From Arenicola marina (Eukaryota; Annelida; Polychaeta; Arenicolidae), in NCBI GenBank assembly GCA_964019135.1, contig OZ025248.1, forward strand, positions 55,855,670 to 55,919,669: a DNA stretch of 64,000 nucleotides. The letters run 5' to 3'. Position 1 is the stretch's first letter, and every line of letters starts with the position of its first letter. The position numbers and the translations under genes were made by a program. Shown piece after piece: positions 40,110 to 52,423 of the stretch. Below the pieces are notes generated by a model. That model worked only from the letters and a program-made list of their open reading frames with translations, did not search any database and had not been told where the DNA came from.

Positions 40110-43100
40110 CTAATCGTCAATGGCCGTTTGTCGCAATTTCTCGTATAGTCTGCAGATGTCTTGCAGAAGCTCTTCACTTGGCGACTCGCACGTGGCACTC
40201 GCTTCTTCTAGTTCTTGCGCCCTTGCTAGCAGTCCCTGGAAGAGGGTAAATCGCGATTCTTAAAATAATCCTCTATTTAGACATGTCGTATGTATGCGGG
40301 AGGTGGGGGGGGGCAGTTTCGAGAGATTGCCTAGGGTTTTGGCCCTAAAAGGGTGGGCCGGTTCGTTCCCACTCCTCCCCCTGGTTATGGTACGTAATCT
40401 AGGACTAATATTACCTTACGTTACGCTACTTATGATAGGAATTTCTTGCTCTTACCAACCAAGAAACATGGTGTTGAGAGGCAGGGGGAGGAGTAGTAAA
40501 TCCACTTACCTCAAACTGAAACAGGTATTTTCTTAGGGCGGGCTTCTCTAAATCGCCGTCACATTGGTCTCTCAGAAATAGAAGCTGCAATAACAAAACG
40601 TTTTGTCCTGTATGTTCCACTTGATCTTCGAGCGATAATTACATTTATATTACCATGTGTGGTACGCGAAAACACATGCATACGTGCTTTGTATAGCGTC
40701 ACCCTTGTCTTTTTAACTGCAGTCTTTAGAGATGCATTCCTGTTTCTTTTGCCTTGTTCACATATTAGTAAGTAACCAAATGATAATAGTAAACCACGTG
40801 CCAGAAATAAATACATAATACTAACCGGGTATCTAGACACAAAGGCCTGTCGACTCTGACAAAGAATTGCCAAGTTGGAGGACTGGATGTGCAGGCGGAC
40901 TGATCCTTTGTCGGTGTCTTCAACACTCAGCGCCACCTGGTGACTACTGGGGGAGTACAGGCAGACCGCAGCGCCACAAGGACCGCCACACAGCGACTTG
41001 TTACTTCTTAGAAGGTAGTCGAGAAGGGTACTCTCTTCTGAAGTTCAATGCGTGAACATTTTTATTTCTCAATTAATCCATGGACAGTGGGAAGAGTTGA
41101 AAGTTGGAAATACACGTACATGAGAAAATGAGAAAGAGGACTGTTTCATTGGACTAGAAACTCTATAAACAAAACCAATGACCTCATGCGCACTTAACGT
41201 TTGACACTGATCTAACATTACACCAACGCCTGTAGACTTCCAAGACATGGCCAATACAAGAGATCACAATATCGGCCTGATGATAATTATACCTAGTTTC
41301 CCGCTTTTCTTTACAATGTTCCACTGTGTTTGCGATACCGGGAGATGCACGCAATAGGGCACCGACGTGAGCGCTGAGCTTTCTTTCACAGTATTGCCGG
41401 TGTCCGGTGCCCATAGTGTTCCATGTTGAGTGCTGGCTTGCTTGACAAGGCACGGTCTTCTCTCTCGCGCAATGTCCATAATGTTCTGCTGCAGAGTTTT
41501 CGGGCCGCCCCGTGCCTTGGACTCGTGGGATAGGAGTTGCGATCCCGCCGACGGTAAGAGAAAGTCGATAACATCGATCTGTACATCTGGCAGTGGGATG
41601 TGTAGCATATCACAATCGGAATTCGCTTCCTCGTCAGCGGAAGTGTCTTCGACTACAGGGGGAGACCGATCCACCTCACCTAGCGCCATCTTGGGAGAAT
41701 AGGTCAAGAACGTTGAGACGGTCAAGGGTAAGATCTTGCTCAGTTGCCTCGTGCCCATCAGTTGCTTGAGAGAAAATTCCAGGACTACAAATTGGGTATT
41801 CTCAAGATCTCCGATTGACATATCCTTCACAAACCGAACCTGATCATCGAAGCAGTCTTTGTCGAAAGGGGTCGCGTTTTCGCGCGCATTTCCTTCTTCT
41901 CTGTTTGTGACGTCACGACTTGGACTCGTGACCGTGACGCAGTAGAACCAGCCTTCAGACAGAGTGAATCCGCAGAGATTGCGGTACTTAGAGACAATAG
42001 TCATACGCGGGGGACCCGTGCCAAGGTCCTCGTGGTTGACCTCGACGATGTGTTCATACGGCGATGCTTGATTTCGAGCAGACGACTTTTTTTCGGGACG
42101 TTTTTGTTTGGAAAAAGCCGCGCCGATCCGGCCTTCACCGGGAGAGGAGAAGACGCCCCGTAAAGTCCCACTCTTGATGACACTGGCTAGAGCCAAGTTT
42201 TGCAGCACCATGTCCTGCTTCTCCATGTATCTCTTTGTGGCGTCGAGGCGATCCGAGACATCGTTGATACCGGTCAGTAAATCCTTGAGCTTTTGTCCTG
42301 GGGATGCCGTGAAGGCCGAGTTCACGCTGTATCGGTGCTGTCCAGACGGCAGTGGCCCCAGTCGGACCAGGACTTGCTTAACACTCCCGCTCCTGGTGAC
42401 GAACACGATGCCGAGTCTAGTTTCGTCCTTCTCTGAAGCAAACAATAGAGGTATCATTATCAGAATGTTCCTCATCTAGGCTTATGTTAGTCATGTCAGA
42501 GTAACAGCTCACATTCACCAATTCTGTTACATGTTTCATCCACGCAAGCATCAGCATCTACGCATCTAGCATGCAAGTCGTTAGGGGATATTATCAACGT
42601 TCAAGAAATTTCCGCCGGTTGCATCAATTTTTTACATGAGTTTTTATATGAGTTGCATAGAAATAGCACGATATAATTCACATAAAATAAGAAAGGAATT
42701 CCCGCGATTATGCGATATGGTGGCATGAGCAGTAACAAAAAGATGTGCCCGTGTGGCATCGCATAGCACCGACAAATAACAACATATGAACAACGAAAAG
42801 TAGTTCAATTCTATCTTACCAATAATCATACTTTCAGCAGAAACCATGATAACGTTGCTTATGCCAAGTGGGATGCTGGTGACTTGTGCCGAGAGCTTTA
42901 GCTCGCTAGCCTCTGAAACGGACTGACACCAGGGCAAGAAGGTGTCTCTGAGGTCAGTCAGATAGATGTCCCGACCAGTGGAGTGGACTAGGTAATGGCC
43001 AGTCAGACAGCAGCACATCACAGGAGCCGGGATGTCAGTCTCCTTGGCAACGACGCAGGCATCCTTAAGTTTGGTGTGTTGACCACCACTGCCAGCCTTT

Positions 43101-46100
43101 GGCAGTCGGCTCCGATCTGGAGAACTGAGCAGGACGACTTTCCCCTCCCGGCCCACTAACACCAAGGCATTGTTGCAGCCCTCGCGTTGCGGTGTACCGT
43201 CTCCTAGGCCCGTGCACATTGAAGGTTGTGTGATCACCACGGTATCCGAGGTCACAACGACGCAGCATGGCAGAGCCGTGACCAGCGGTTGGGACAGGTC
43301 ATAAAGGATGTGAAGTTCCTTACTGTCGGCCCCGGGAAGTGATTTCAGTGGGACCCAGCACACCAGTTCATCGGGAAGACCGACCACCGCTATAGCGCAG
43401 TCCACCAGATTATACTCAGTGCCAAACAACAAGTTGTAGAAGCCATTGGACAGTTGATGGCACGTGTGATTGATGTAGCACCCGCCAGCTTTCGATTCCG
43501 GGAGAAAACAACCCAGAAAGGCCTGGGACGTATCGGATAAGTTTGTATGCGATAAACAGAGAGTTTGAAAGGGCGCGGTATTTCCACCAGGAGTGCTATC
43601 CCCGGCAACCCATGCCAGTTGCCATGCGCTGGAAGTCCGGGTAAGCGTCACAATGATGTCACTAGGGGAGACGCACAGTTTTTTGGCGTCTCTGATTGGA
43701 TAATATACTCGATGCGAGTCATCGACATCTCTGCTCCACTCTGTGGCATTGTGGTGTCCAGTGGCTCCAGGATCACCTGATGGCTGATCCGGGGCCAGAA
43801 GTTCCCCAAATATGTCCTCATCCATATCTGCCTTTTCAGATCTGTACAAATAATATAACCACATCTTGTAGTGCAAATTAAGGCAGGGGCTTTTGTTGGC
43901 TAATATCTATGTACTGCAAACAAGGTAATGTACCAGTCATAGTTTGAACGTTTTTGAACTTGTTATTTAATTTGAAAACAAACGGAAAGATTTAAAAGCT
44001 AAGAAACATTTACTATTAGCAGATACAAAAACCAGGGTTCATACAGGCAAGGTTCCATCAAATTCAAGCCTTTTTAAGGCAAGCACTAGAAAAATTCAAA
44101 GATTTTTCAAGGGCAATTTTAACGTTCTCTGGTCTATTTTAAGCATACAAATTGCAAAACATAGGACTAAATTGTATTCATACAATTTTTGATATGCAGA
44201 CATAAGGAATGACAACAAGAAGGCAGTGTCCACGTTTATTTATTACCAACCAACAGCATTTATTGGAGTTAATCACTTTACGTTTATTAATTGCTACTTC
44301 TTCAATTCAGCCAGCTTTTGTTCGATTTCTTCTTGGGTCTTTGCCAGTGCCCGGTCCAGTTTGAAATCAAGCACTTCATTGTAACTGCCCTATTTTCAAG
44401 CAAGGCCCATTTCTGTTTTCAGGACCTTTTCCAGGTATCAGTCAAAATTCACGCACTTTTCAAGCCTGTGCGCACCCTGAGCAACAGAAGTGTTATATCT
44501 AATACTATAAATTTAAATTACAAAATACCAGTTGATACAGTTAGTTACGTATACGTAGTTAACTGATCTGACATTAAACTAGTGTTCCTTAAAGCGGGTG
44601 TCCAACCTAATTTAATCGCGATCTGCTCCGAAAGTTTACATCTTAAAATTAAATTGCCCAGTGTTAACGCTTCGTTTCGGCCGACTGGTAAGGAGAAAAA
44701 AATTAAGGCAACCCACCCCCAGCAATGTCCAGCAGAGCGCCATTTTGCCGTGAGCAGTGACGCATATTGTGACTATTCATATAGTGCCGCCTTATGTTAT
44801 AACTCGCGGAGAGAGAGATCAGGGCCGCGATTTACAGATGAACAGCGGCAGTTCCGAGCCTCGCAGTAGCGCAAGATCTCAGTGCTTCATTGAAAAGTAC
44901 CGTCCAAACAAATTTATATACGTCTTGCGACGATTGACTCATGATTGGAGTTAGAATCGCAGCTATTTATATTAGCGATTATCACGCGCTCTTGTTTTGC
45001 TCACACAATAGGCGCAATTTCCGGTTTGAATAAATTAGAGTATCGCCTCTTGATTGGTCAATCGCGGACACGCCTCCAAAAAGGGCTGCCGCCTGGGTAG
45101 GCGGCGAAATCGTGCGTGGCGGTCACTTCTAAATTTTATTGTGAGCTACAGATAGAACGAAAAATTCTATAATTTGGAGGATAGACAATTGGGTATTATA
45201 TGAAACGGTAAAGCAGCGTTAAAGGCCGGGCTGGCGGTTCCCTTTAACTACTATTTAGGTTCTGGCCAAGATGTGTATCCCAAAAGTTCATCACATACCG
45301 GTACGTGGTCCCTGCATTATGCAATTCCCTGCGTTATACGAGCTATTTGCCGCGCATGAAGCACTTTTGCATGTTAAAACTCCTTCATTCATTACTTATG
45401 CGACTTACGACCGACATCTCGGCTAGTCAAACGACTGGCACAAAATCCGATCCATTGTTAGCTCGCTGAGTGGCGGCGCGGCGTGACACTCGATTCACAC
45501 CAGATTGGCTCTGAACAAACAACACATTGCACTAATCTGGCTGTTATGGCGCGGACGTCTTAGTGTGTGTCACACCTTTGTGAACATTTGATGTAAGTAG
45601 GGTTGTCTAAGTAGTTAAATCAATAGTTGTACAAAATGGCTGGATTACGCAAAAGAAAGGCTTTCACTTTAATTGAAGCAGGGTGTCGATGCTATTAAAC
45701 AGCACAGAACTGGAGAAACTATAATCAGCATTCCAACTTTGATTGACTGTGATAAAACAAAACTATAAACCCTCCTTCAGAGATGCTGATGACATCATGA
45801 ATAAGTGGGAAAAGAAGCCAAGCTGCATCAAAACTGAAGGTGATGGTGATTATTAAAAAAGCCATTTGTGGTAACGTTATGACTGTATTATAGTGCCATT
45901 TGAGTGCGTTATGATACTTGAGCGCAAAATACCCATCTTGGGGCATCCCTCCGTTTTATAATTCTCCCTTCGTTACAAGTCTTTTCGGGCTGGCAGAACA
46001 AAACTTGTATATTGCAGGGACCACTGTACTATGAATAGCTAATGTGTCTCTACATTATAACTAGATCGAATATGATACTAACCTGCGATTATGTTCACAT

Positions 46101-48818
46101 TGACTGAAAGGAACATTCCATACAGTACCATCTTCAGTAAGGCAGAAGATCCTGCTATTATTTCCAGTGACATTGTGAAGTATATTGATATCCTGTAATT
46201 TTGCCGGAAGGTGCAATGTACCCTGCAATGAGATAAAGAGATAGGTATAAATATATATTGCCTTGGGCTTTACTACCCCGTAAACTGCCTATTTGAAGCC
46301 GCGGCTTATATTAGAAAGTTGTAGGTTCCACTTTCCGGGTTTGAGTCGCAAGTCAGGGTGCGGCTTTAAATAGGGCCTTTTGCCGATTTCAAGTGAGCGT
46401 GGCGAGACAAGCGGGGGGTGGGGGGGGGGAGGGGTAATACGAAAATTACCGGTGTTGCCAAAATAATTTATTGCATCATAACGTCATACAAGTCGGGAAA
46501 TAATTTAACTTGCCAGCTGCGTGATAAGATGCCCGGGCATTGTGTTACTGTGGCAATCAAGACCAACAATGAGTTACTTAAGGTTGTGTTATTTATTACT
46601 ACTGCCACGCGACTCCGCACACACCTATTCTACACCAATGATCAGAGGCCAGGTTTCAGGTGATGTAAATTGATACGGCTGCCGCCTCGCACCAAATGCA
46701 ATAAGTTAAGAGCCAGCCAGGGAGAGGTGAATGTCGTTAGTAGTGGCGACCGCTTGTATAAACAATTAATTGGCTTGGTAGGGGCCAGGAGGCCCAACTA
46801 CTGGTGTGACACTTCATAAGAAGGGGCGATCGGAGATCTAGAGGGAGAGGTGAATGTTGTTAGTAGTCGCGACCGCTTGTATAAACAATTAATTGGTTTC
46901 GTTGGCGGGACGGGATAAGGCAGGGATACGCAGGGGTGGGGGGGGGGGAGGGGGGGTCGAGAGGCCAAAGTCTGGGTGCGGCTTGTAATATGTAGTTTTC
47001 CGGAAATGGTTCTGGGTGCCTGCCAACCCGGTTTTGAGGCCAAAGTTGGGGTGCGACTTCTAATATGTATGCGGCTTCAAATAGGCAGTTTACGGTATAT
47101 ATCAGGCCTGTGATTCACCCCTCACTAAAAAAATAAAGATAAAGTAAGGTTACTTGTACCAGAAATGTAGGGGGAAAGGTAGGGACTCCAAAGGTAGGGC
47201 ATTCAGATGCTTTATACATGCCTTTTCTGCATATGTACCGAGAGGACTGTTACCCTTACCACAGGATGAATCACTTATCACTTTGAGACCAGGCTAGCTA
47301 ACATGCATTCCAGTACCACGCAGTAGGTATTATACAGTATAATACCTACCCTAACTTCTGGTGTATAGAACGCACCAGTGTATAAGTCGCACCCACTAAT
47401 TTTGAGAAATATTTTGACTAGAGCCATATATAAGTTGCACCTTCAGTGTGAGATTAGCCCGCATATTGAAGCATTGTGTGCATGACGCTGTGGTAAGGTA
47501 TTCATCATTGCTGGCAGGGTGCCAATTTGGCTCGACTCTTATAAAGCCTTGGCATGGTTTCAGGAAGTGGCAGTTGATGGCATAACTTGATAAAGCTGCT
47601 GTCTGAGACTAAGTGAACCAGACAGAAACTTGATACTGTGTAGATGTGATGAAACGGTGGTTCTACAATTGGCACCAGAGTAATTGGCTCAAATTGCCAG
47701 ATGGGATTATGATAGACTGGGCAGTGCAAGAATGTAAGGATGGGGTGGGCAGTCTAGAAAAAGCGGGGGGGGGGATATCCCTGAGAGATAATCTTAGCTA
47801 GATGGCGCCACTGCAGATATTGTTTATACTTGGATTTAGTAAATGCCAGATGGCGCCACTGCAGAAATTATCAATATCGTTATTAATAAACAAAATGACA
47901 GATGGGTTCGATGGGTGAAAGACGATACGGCTGTGAAATATTTGGATTTCCCCCTCCTTAATGGATATACCTCATTAGATAACATGTAATACTACGTAAT
48001 TTATAACATTGCATGACCAATACCACTAATACGGCTACCAACCACTCTGTTTCACCTATTCTTGCTCCGATCTATTTTTTAAGAAGCTAAGCTTACTATA
48101 AATATTTACACTCTAGTGCAAGCCTGTGACTGTGAGTGATGAAGTGGCCTCGTAAATTTACAAAATTAAGATCTAGACAATGTGTCAAGAACATTTTTTA
48201 AATATTTCAAAATTTCAAAACTCCATTGCCATTGGCACGAAACGCCGTTTCGTAAACATACTAAAGCACACGTCATAAAATGACGTAGTTGCCATGGCAC
48301 CGAACGTGCTCTGAGTTATATTTGCACCAGCCGGCACGCGCGCCATGGCAACAGCCTTTCATTGTCTGTGATTTAGTCTATTTGTCACAAAGTGTCTGCT
48401 GCCAATGCCAATGGAGTGTCAGCATGGAGAAATATTGTTTGTGTCTTAAAAAAGGATAACCTCGCAGTACGCACGTAAGTTTGGTATCATTAAAATTGCA
48501 CAGGGTTGCTTTGTCAGGTCAGTGATTTGTAGAGCGATCGCGCCAAATTCGCGGAAAATATCGGCCGAAACGTGAGTCTACGGCATTTATGACTTTGTCT
48601 TTGACTTTAGAAGAATGTAGGCCTACGATCGAGGATGCAAAACTGTTCATCACCTGGCGCTTCAAATCCTTTATGACATGTACCATTGAATCACTTCCTG
48701 AAAGAAAATGATAACCTCGGCCATTTACATCTACATAGGGTCCATGGAGATCCCCTGTCAGCTGGGAAACGTCTAAAATAATAGTGCAAATCCCTCTTCG
48801 GTCTAACGTTACCGCCAT
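40110..48818 (-). CDS. FAAP100: FAAP100, Fanconi anemia core complex-associated protein, complete, 7 exons
   Basis: Exons on the minus strand: 48818-48654, 46222-46083, 43841-42820, 42432-41293, 41037-40826, 40584-40510, 40235-40110. All junctions are GT-AG and phases agree; the product is 959 residues (human about 880). Landmarks shared with human FAAP100 in order: an N-terminal strand-rich start ending SGSDSMVHVIKD; FYNLLFG then CAIAVVGLPDELVCWVPLK; QKLKDLLTGINDVSDRLDAT (coiled coil); GFTLSEGWFYCVTV; VRLHIQSSNLAILCQSRQAF; and a C-terminal helical segment ending RLYEKLRQTAIDD. FAAP100 joins FANCB and FANCL in the core-complex module that ubiquitinates FANCD2/FANCI in DNA crosslink repair, in the nucleus. 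The start at 48818 (ATGGCGG) is favoured; an in-frame ATG at 48827 adds three residues. Exon 2 was found by phase and homology. Introns 1 and 2 are packed with transposons. Confidence 0.93.
44034..44479. mobile_element. hAT-like non-autonomous element in FAAP100 intron 2
   Basis: The left end CAGGGTTCATACAGGC and the right end GCCTGTGCGCACCCTG form an imperfect terminal inverted repeat of about 16 bp starting CAGGG, a hAT-like pattern. No clear 8-bp target duplication was found. On the minus strand an open stretch of about 31 codons (44395-44303) ends in TQEEIEQKLAELKK and a stop; its origin is unknown. Confidence 0.55.
44589..45247 (+). mobile_element. TTAA-flanked non-autonomous DNA element, copy 2
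   Basis: Same family as 38948-39616. It starts TTAA then AGCGGGTGTCCAACCTAATT and ends GCTGGCGGTTCCCTTTAA, with TTAA at 44589-44592 and 45244-45247. There are a few short indels relative to copy 1. It lies in FAAP100 intron 2. Confidence 0.8.
45304..46026 (+). mobile_element. pogo/Tigger-type (Tc1/mariner superfamily) element, internally deleted
   Basis: Left end CGTGGTCCCTGCATTATGC and right end (reverse complement) CAGTGGTCCCTGCAATATAC, flanked by TA on both sides (45302-45303, 46027-46028). An ATG at 45636 opens MAGLRKRKAFTLIE, which continues after a one-base shift as GVDAIKQHRTGETI. This is the N-terminal helix-turn-helix start of pogo/Tigger (CENP-B-like) transposases. The rest of the transposase is missing. 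The right end is 56 bp from FAAP100 exon 2. Confidence 0.78.
46276..47097. mobile_element. Terminal-inverted-repeat DNA element in FAAP100 intron 1
   Basis: Left CCGTAAACTGCCTATTTG followed by AAGCCGC, and right GCGGCTTCAAATAGGCAG followed by TTTACGG, are perfect inverted repeats of about 25 bp. The interior contains a two-copy direct repeat (AGAGGTGAATGT...ACCGCTTGTATAAACAATTA) at about 46724-46790 and 46845-46905 and a G run. No transposase. The left end is about 53 bp from FAAP100 exon 2. Confidence 0.75.
47107..47352 (+). repeat. Interspersed repeat, copy 2 (partner 31112-31376)
   Basis: GCCTGTGATTCACCCCTCAC, CACTTATCACTTTGAGACCA and TAACATGCATTCCAGTACCA match the first copy. It begins just right of the TIR element ending at 47097. 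Confidence 0.65.
48224..48600 (+). repeat. Fold-back family copy in FAAP100 intron 1
   Basis: It shares GTTGCCATGGC, CATTGTCTGTGATTTAGTCT, TGTCTTAAAAAAGGATAACC and GGCCGAAACGTGAGTCTACG with the cluster at 10120-11170. Only one arm plus the centre is preserved. It ends about 50 bp inside intron 1 from the exon 1 donor at 48653. Confidence 0.75.
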
Positions 48819-48844
48819 GATTACCATTTAGAATTAACCGATTG

Positions 48845-49335
48845 CAGCATTCCGGATGTCACTTTTTAAAAGAAAGGGGAAATGGTGTTTGCCTTTACAG
48901 AGTGGGGGGCGCAAGCTTTCTAGCTTTTACCGCTGCTGTCAGCCAGGGGGTGAATTTCAAGATTATTGAAAAACGGTCAAATCAGCTGTAATTTCTCGCA
49001 ACATTATAACTTTCAATGGAGGCCTGGCGGCGTCAAGAGTCGAAGGCAGAGAGTGGGGATCGAGGGTCGTGTTCCCAAATCACTAAGCATAAATGTCTGT
49101 ATCCCCAGGTCACCATGACACCATATGAGGAACGCACCGCATACATACGTGATATAAATTGGCGCTTTCCCAATTCACGGTTATTTTTTAAAATTCTCAG
49201 TTCACGATTAATGAAAATCATAATATGTCTATCTCATTCCCGGCCAGTTCACGAAGAATTATTTCCTCATTCCCAGTGCACGATGGAATGAAAAGCCCGT
49301 AAGGTAATACCCCTTGCCCTCCCCCTTCACAGTCC
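48845..49335 (-). repeat. Interspersed repeat family, copy 2
   Basis: Matches 11640-12360 and 62790-63230 in part, in reverse orientation (AATTCTCAGTTCACGATTA, TCGAAGGCAGAGAGTGG, AATTTCTCGCAACATTATAA). It lies directly upstream of FAAP100 exon 1, so it may contain or abut the FAAP100 promoter. Confidence 0.5.
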
Positions 49336-49444
49336 ATACTCTCGTTAATAGCTTTCGCGGCCTACAGCTTTGAAATGTCTACTCACAGACACTGGAATCA
49401 TAGGGGGGGGCCTAGCTTGTGTGTCCGTACCCGGCACATTTAAC

Positions 49445-49670
49445 GGCCAGTCACCCTCCCCTGGACAATTCCCTCCTGACAATTCTCCGCTAGGACAAGT
49501 CCCCTCCGGACAACTTCCCCCCGGACAACCCCCCCCCCCACCGGGACAATTCCCTCCTGACAATTTTCCGCTAGGACAAGTCCCTTCCGGACAGCTCCCC
49601 CCCGGACAACCCCCCTCCGGACAACTCCCCCCCGGACAACCCCCTCCCCCCCTCCCAGACAATCCTCATC
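49445..49670. repeat. GACAA-type minisatellite, arm 1
   Basis: About a dozen units of 15-20 bp built on CCCGGACAACTCCCCC, CTCCTGACAATT and CCGCTAGGACAAGTCCC. It is strongly pyrimidine-rich on the plus strand. A complementary array lies at 50160-50380. Confidence 0.85.
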
Positions 49671-50159
49671 GGTCAAAACCCAACTCCGGGTCACCAACTA
49701 TGTTGAGCGTGTAAAGTAGCGTGGCGATGTTGGTTCTATAATCTGTTAGGTTGCATTGTAGATGTGCACGTTTCATATTATATGTACACTGACAAGTGCT
49801 CCTGTCTCAACAAGCTCAGGTACAATAGGCCCTGAGCCTCCATAGCCTTAGGCTGATGGGTATTGATGTCATAGTCAACTTGTGTATCATACATCGATGG
49901 CTCGGACGTACTATATAGAGTACCTGCGGATCTCACGGGGGGTGGGTGGGGGGTGGGGTCGTTGCGTAAATACCGCAGGAAGAAAAATGGCGCAACGTTT
50001 CGAATGTTTATTAAAATCAATAAAAACTAAATAAAACATTGAGATTTAATAGGTCTCGTACAATTTCTGTGGAATAAAGGTGCATATACAAATATTGGCC
50101 CGGACTCGGCGTTTGTCCGACGGGGATCGATGCTGCCTGGTTGGGTATTTCGGGGAGGT

Positions 50160-50380
50160 GGGGGGGTTGTCTTTTCGACCGGGGCAATTGCCTCTCATGG
50201 GAGGGAATTGTATGGGTGGAAGTTGTCCGAGGGACAGTTGTCCTAGGAGAAGTTGTCCGAGGGACAGTTGTCCGAAGGAGACTTATCCAAGAAGGGAATT
50301 GTCCTAGGGGGAAATTGTCCGGGGGGGGGAATTGTCCAGGGAGAATTGTCCGGGGGGGAGTTGTCCGGCTCCTGGCACAC
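50160..50380. repeat. GACAA-type minisatellite, arm 2 (inverted)
   Basis: Units of AGTTGTCCGAGGGAC, GAATTGTCCTAGGGGG and AGTTGTCCGGGGGGGAG are the reverse-complement class of the array at 49445-49670, about 490 bp away. Together they form long inverted arms around an unrelated spacer. Confidence 0.85.
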
Positions 50381-50389
50381 ACGCCCTCA

Positions 50390-52400
50390 GTTGGTCCTCA
50401 CCTGGTGTTTCGCTCGATACTCGATATGTTGCATGCTGCCCTCCTTTACGCCCACCCCCCCCCCCCAATCCTCTACCCCCCTCCCCACTTATTTACCCCT
50501 CCCCCCCCCCCCTTCTCTACCCCAAACCCCCCGGGAGATACCCATGCGGCGGGACCGATTGCCCGCCAACAGGATACTAACACATGCATGCGCGTGGCCG
50601 CGCCCCCTTCTAGTGCCTTCCCTTGCACCTGCTGGGTGAGGAGTGGCCTGGGGCGCATTTCGTTGTGCTTTTGACACCTGGGACACAAAGGACAGGAAAA
50701 GGAAGGCGAGAAAGGCGCGCTGGTTCATTAGCATGATTAGGGTGGTTCATCGGGATACTATGCTGATCGAGCGCGCTGGCCTCATATGAGTAATACGCGA
50801 CGGGGCGCAGAATTTAAGACGGGGCAATAATAACGAGGGAAAGGGGCTAACGTTTACATTAATTGATGTGGGAGGGGGTGTCTAATTGTTTTGTGCAGGG
50901 GCTGGGGGTGGGGGGGGGGTACCTACCGCTACCGTCAAGACGCCCACACCATCGCTCTCAACGTCACGTTTCACGGCGCTAGCGCAACCACACCCCTAAA
51001 CGTCAATACTGTCATTCCGTATCTGCTGTGTGATGGGCTATCGCATACATGTTATATTATAGCAGGATTCTGTATCCGTGTCAATGCGGAGGAAAGGCGT
51101 AATATATCTCCCTATAGGAGAAGGCATGCGAATGAGCCGAAGATACGCCAGACGCTCTTCCTGATACGACACCAAGAAAATGATTGCATGAATTAAAGTG
51201 CCAGTTTAGACCACCTGTGTTCACATATTAGCTAAGCCGGGAATAATAGAGAATTTAATGTCACCAGTTTCAGGTATCTTGCTCTGAAACGCAGAGCTCT
51301 GTCAACTGAGCTACGGAGACAGTTTGCGGGCCTGGCGCCACAACGAACAGCACGCCAAGTCAACGCCTACTGTCACCACGGCGACACAGGTAAGATATGG
51401 TCTGGTTCTGATCATTGACGGTATTAAGGCTTGTAGACATAGCGTCAGCTGAAGTTGAAGCTAATTTGTAACGGTCATGACTATGCCATCCAGGACGAGA
51501 CCGGCGTTGGCGTAAGGGCTACCAGCTAGGTACGTAAATATTTGAGCACTGCATGCTTTATTTATCAATGAAAGAAAGCCATCGCGCATAGATACTATAT
51601 TTGTGAGATCATCTTTCTCAACAACTAATATAGGGAAAACTTGTTATCATTTGTTTACTTCTTATGGCGAAATACTGAGGTGAAATACTCTCGTAGATGA
51701 TTAAAGGGACAAAATACGGGATGGAGATCGAAAAGATTTCCTCTAGCTGGAAGCAAATGATGTTGGTGTAGAACACTGAACAGTGACGTGGTGTACTTCC
51801 AAGAGAAGTTGACCGTCTGCACGATCGTTACCGTTAATTAATTACGCGGTTACGACATGTTTCACCAGGTGGAGGCACCGTTTACTTAGACCTTTCGAAC
51901 GAGCTTTTTATTCATATATAAGACCTCAGATTAAAAAAATAAATATGGTCGGTTTGAGGTAATGGTTACCACGTGGTAATTCTTTCATCTTAATTAGAAT
52001 AGAGAAGATTGTTATTTATACAGTAAATATTCAGATTCAGTTAATGTTATTGAGTGGGGAGATAGAACAATTGTTCAAGATCTTCAAAATCTTTAAGTTT
52101 GCGATTAAATGAGCTGGGGTTTTTTTTTGGATGTAGGATGTCGATGATCGAACGAACCCGTGCGAGGACAAAAAAGAGACCCCACCTGTCACTAGCAAAG
52201 CAGAACCCTCAACTACTACACAGAATGTCGTCATTTTCAACCATACCAAGTTTGGGTTTGTACAATTTTAGTACATACATATATATACATGTATATATAA
52301 ATAAATAATATACATATATGTATATACGTATATATCAATATCATATATGGAACGGGTCATTTCATATAATGCAATTATTGTTATCTATATGCATATCCAA
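50390..52400. other. Gene-free interval between minisatellite and channel gene
   Basis: Contains C-rich low-complexity sequence (50445-50530), G-rich patches near 50900 and an AT-rich TATATA block at about 52270-52350. No gene is supported other than the tRNA-like relic described separately. Confidence 0.45.
51268..51320 (-). other. tRNA-like 5' half (tRNA-derived relic)
   Basis: On the minus strand from 51320: GTCTCCGTAGCTCAGTTGAC then AGAGC is a good A box and D arm, followed by CTCTG...CAGAG as a possible anticodon stem. No convincing B box (GGTTC) follows, so a functional tRNA is unlikely. A truncated tRNA-derived SINE head is more plausible. Confidence 0.35.
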
Positions 52401-52423
52401 GGTTGAAATTATAATAGGAGGAT

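Noticed and set aside
49345-49714. Gly/Cys- or Pro-rich proteins across the GACAA minisatellite
   Set aside because: The frames follow the tandem repeat on both strands and have no unique coding sequence.
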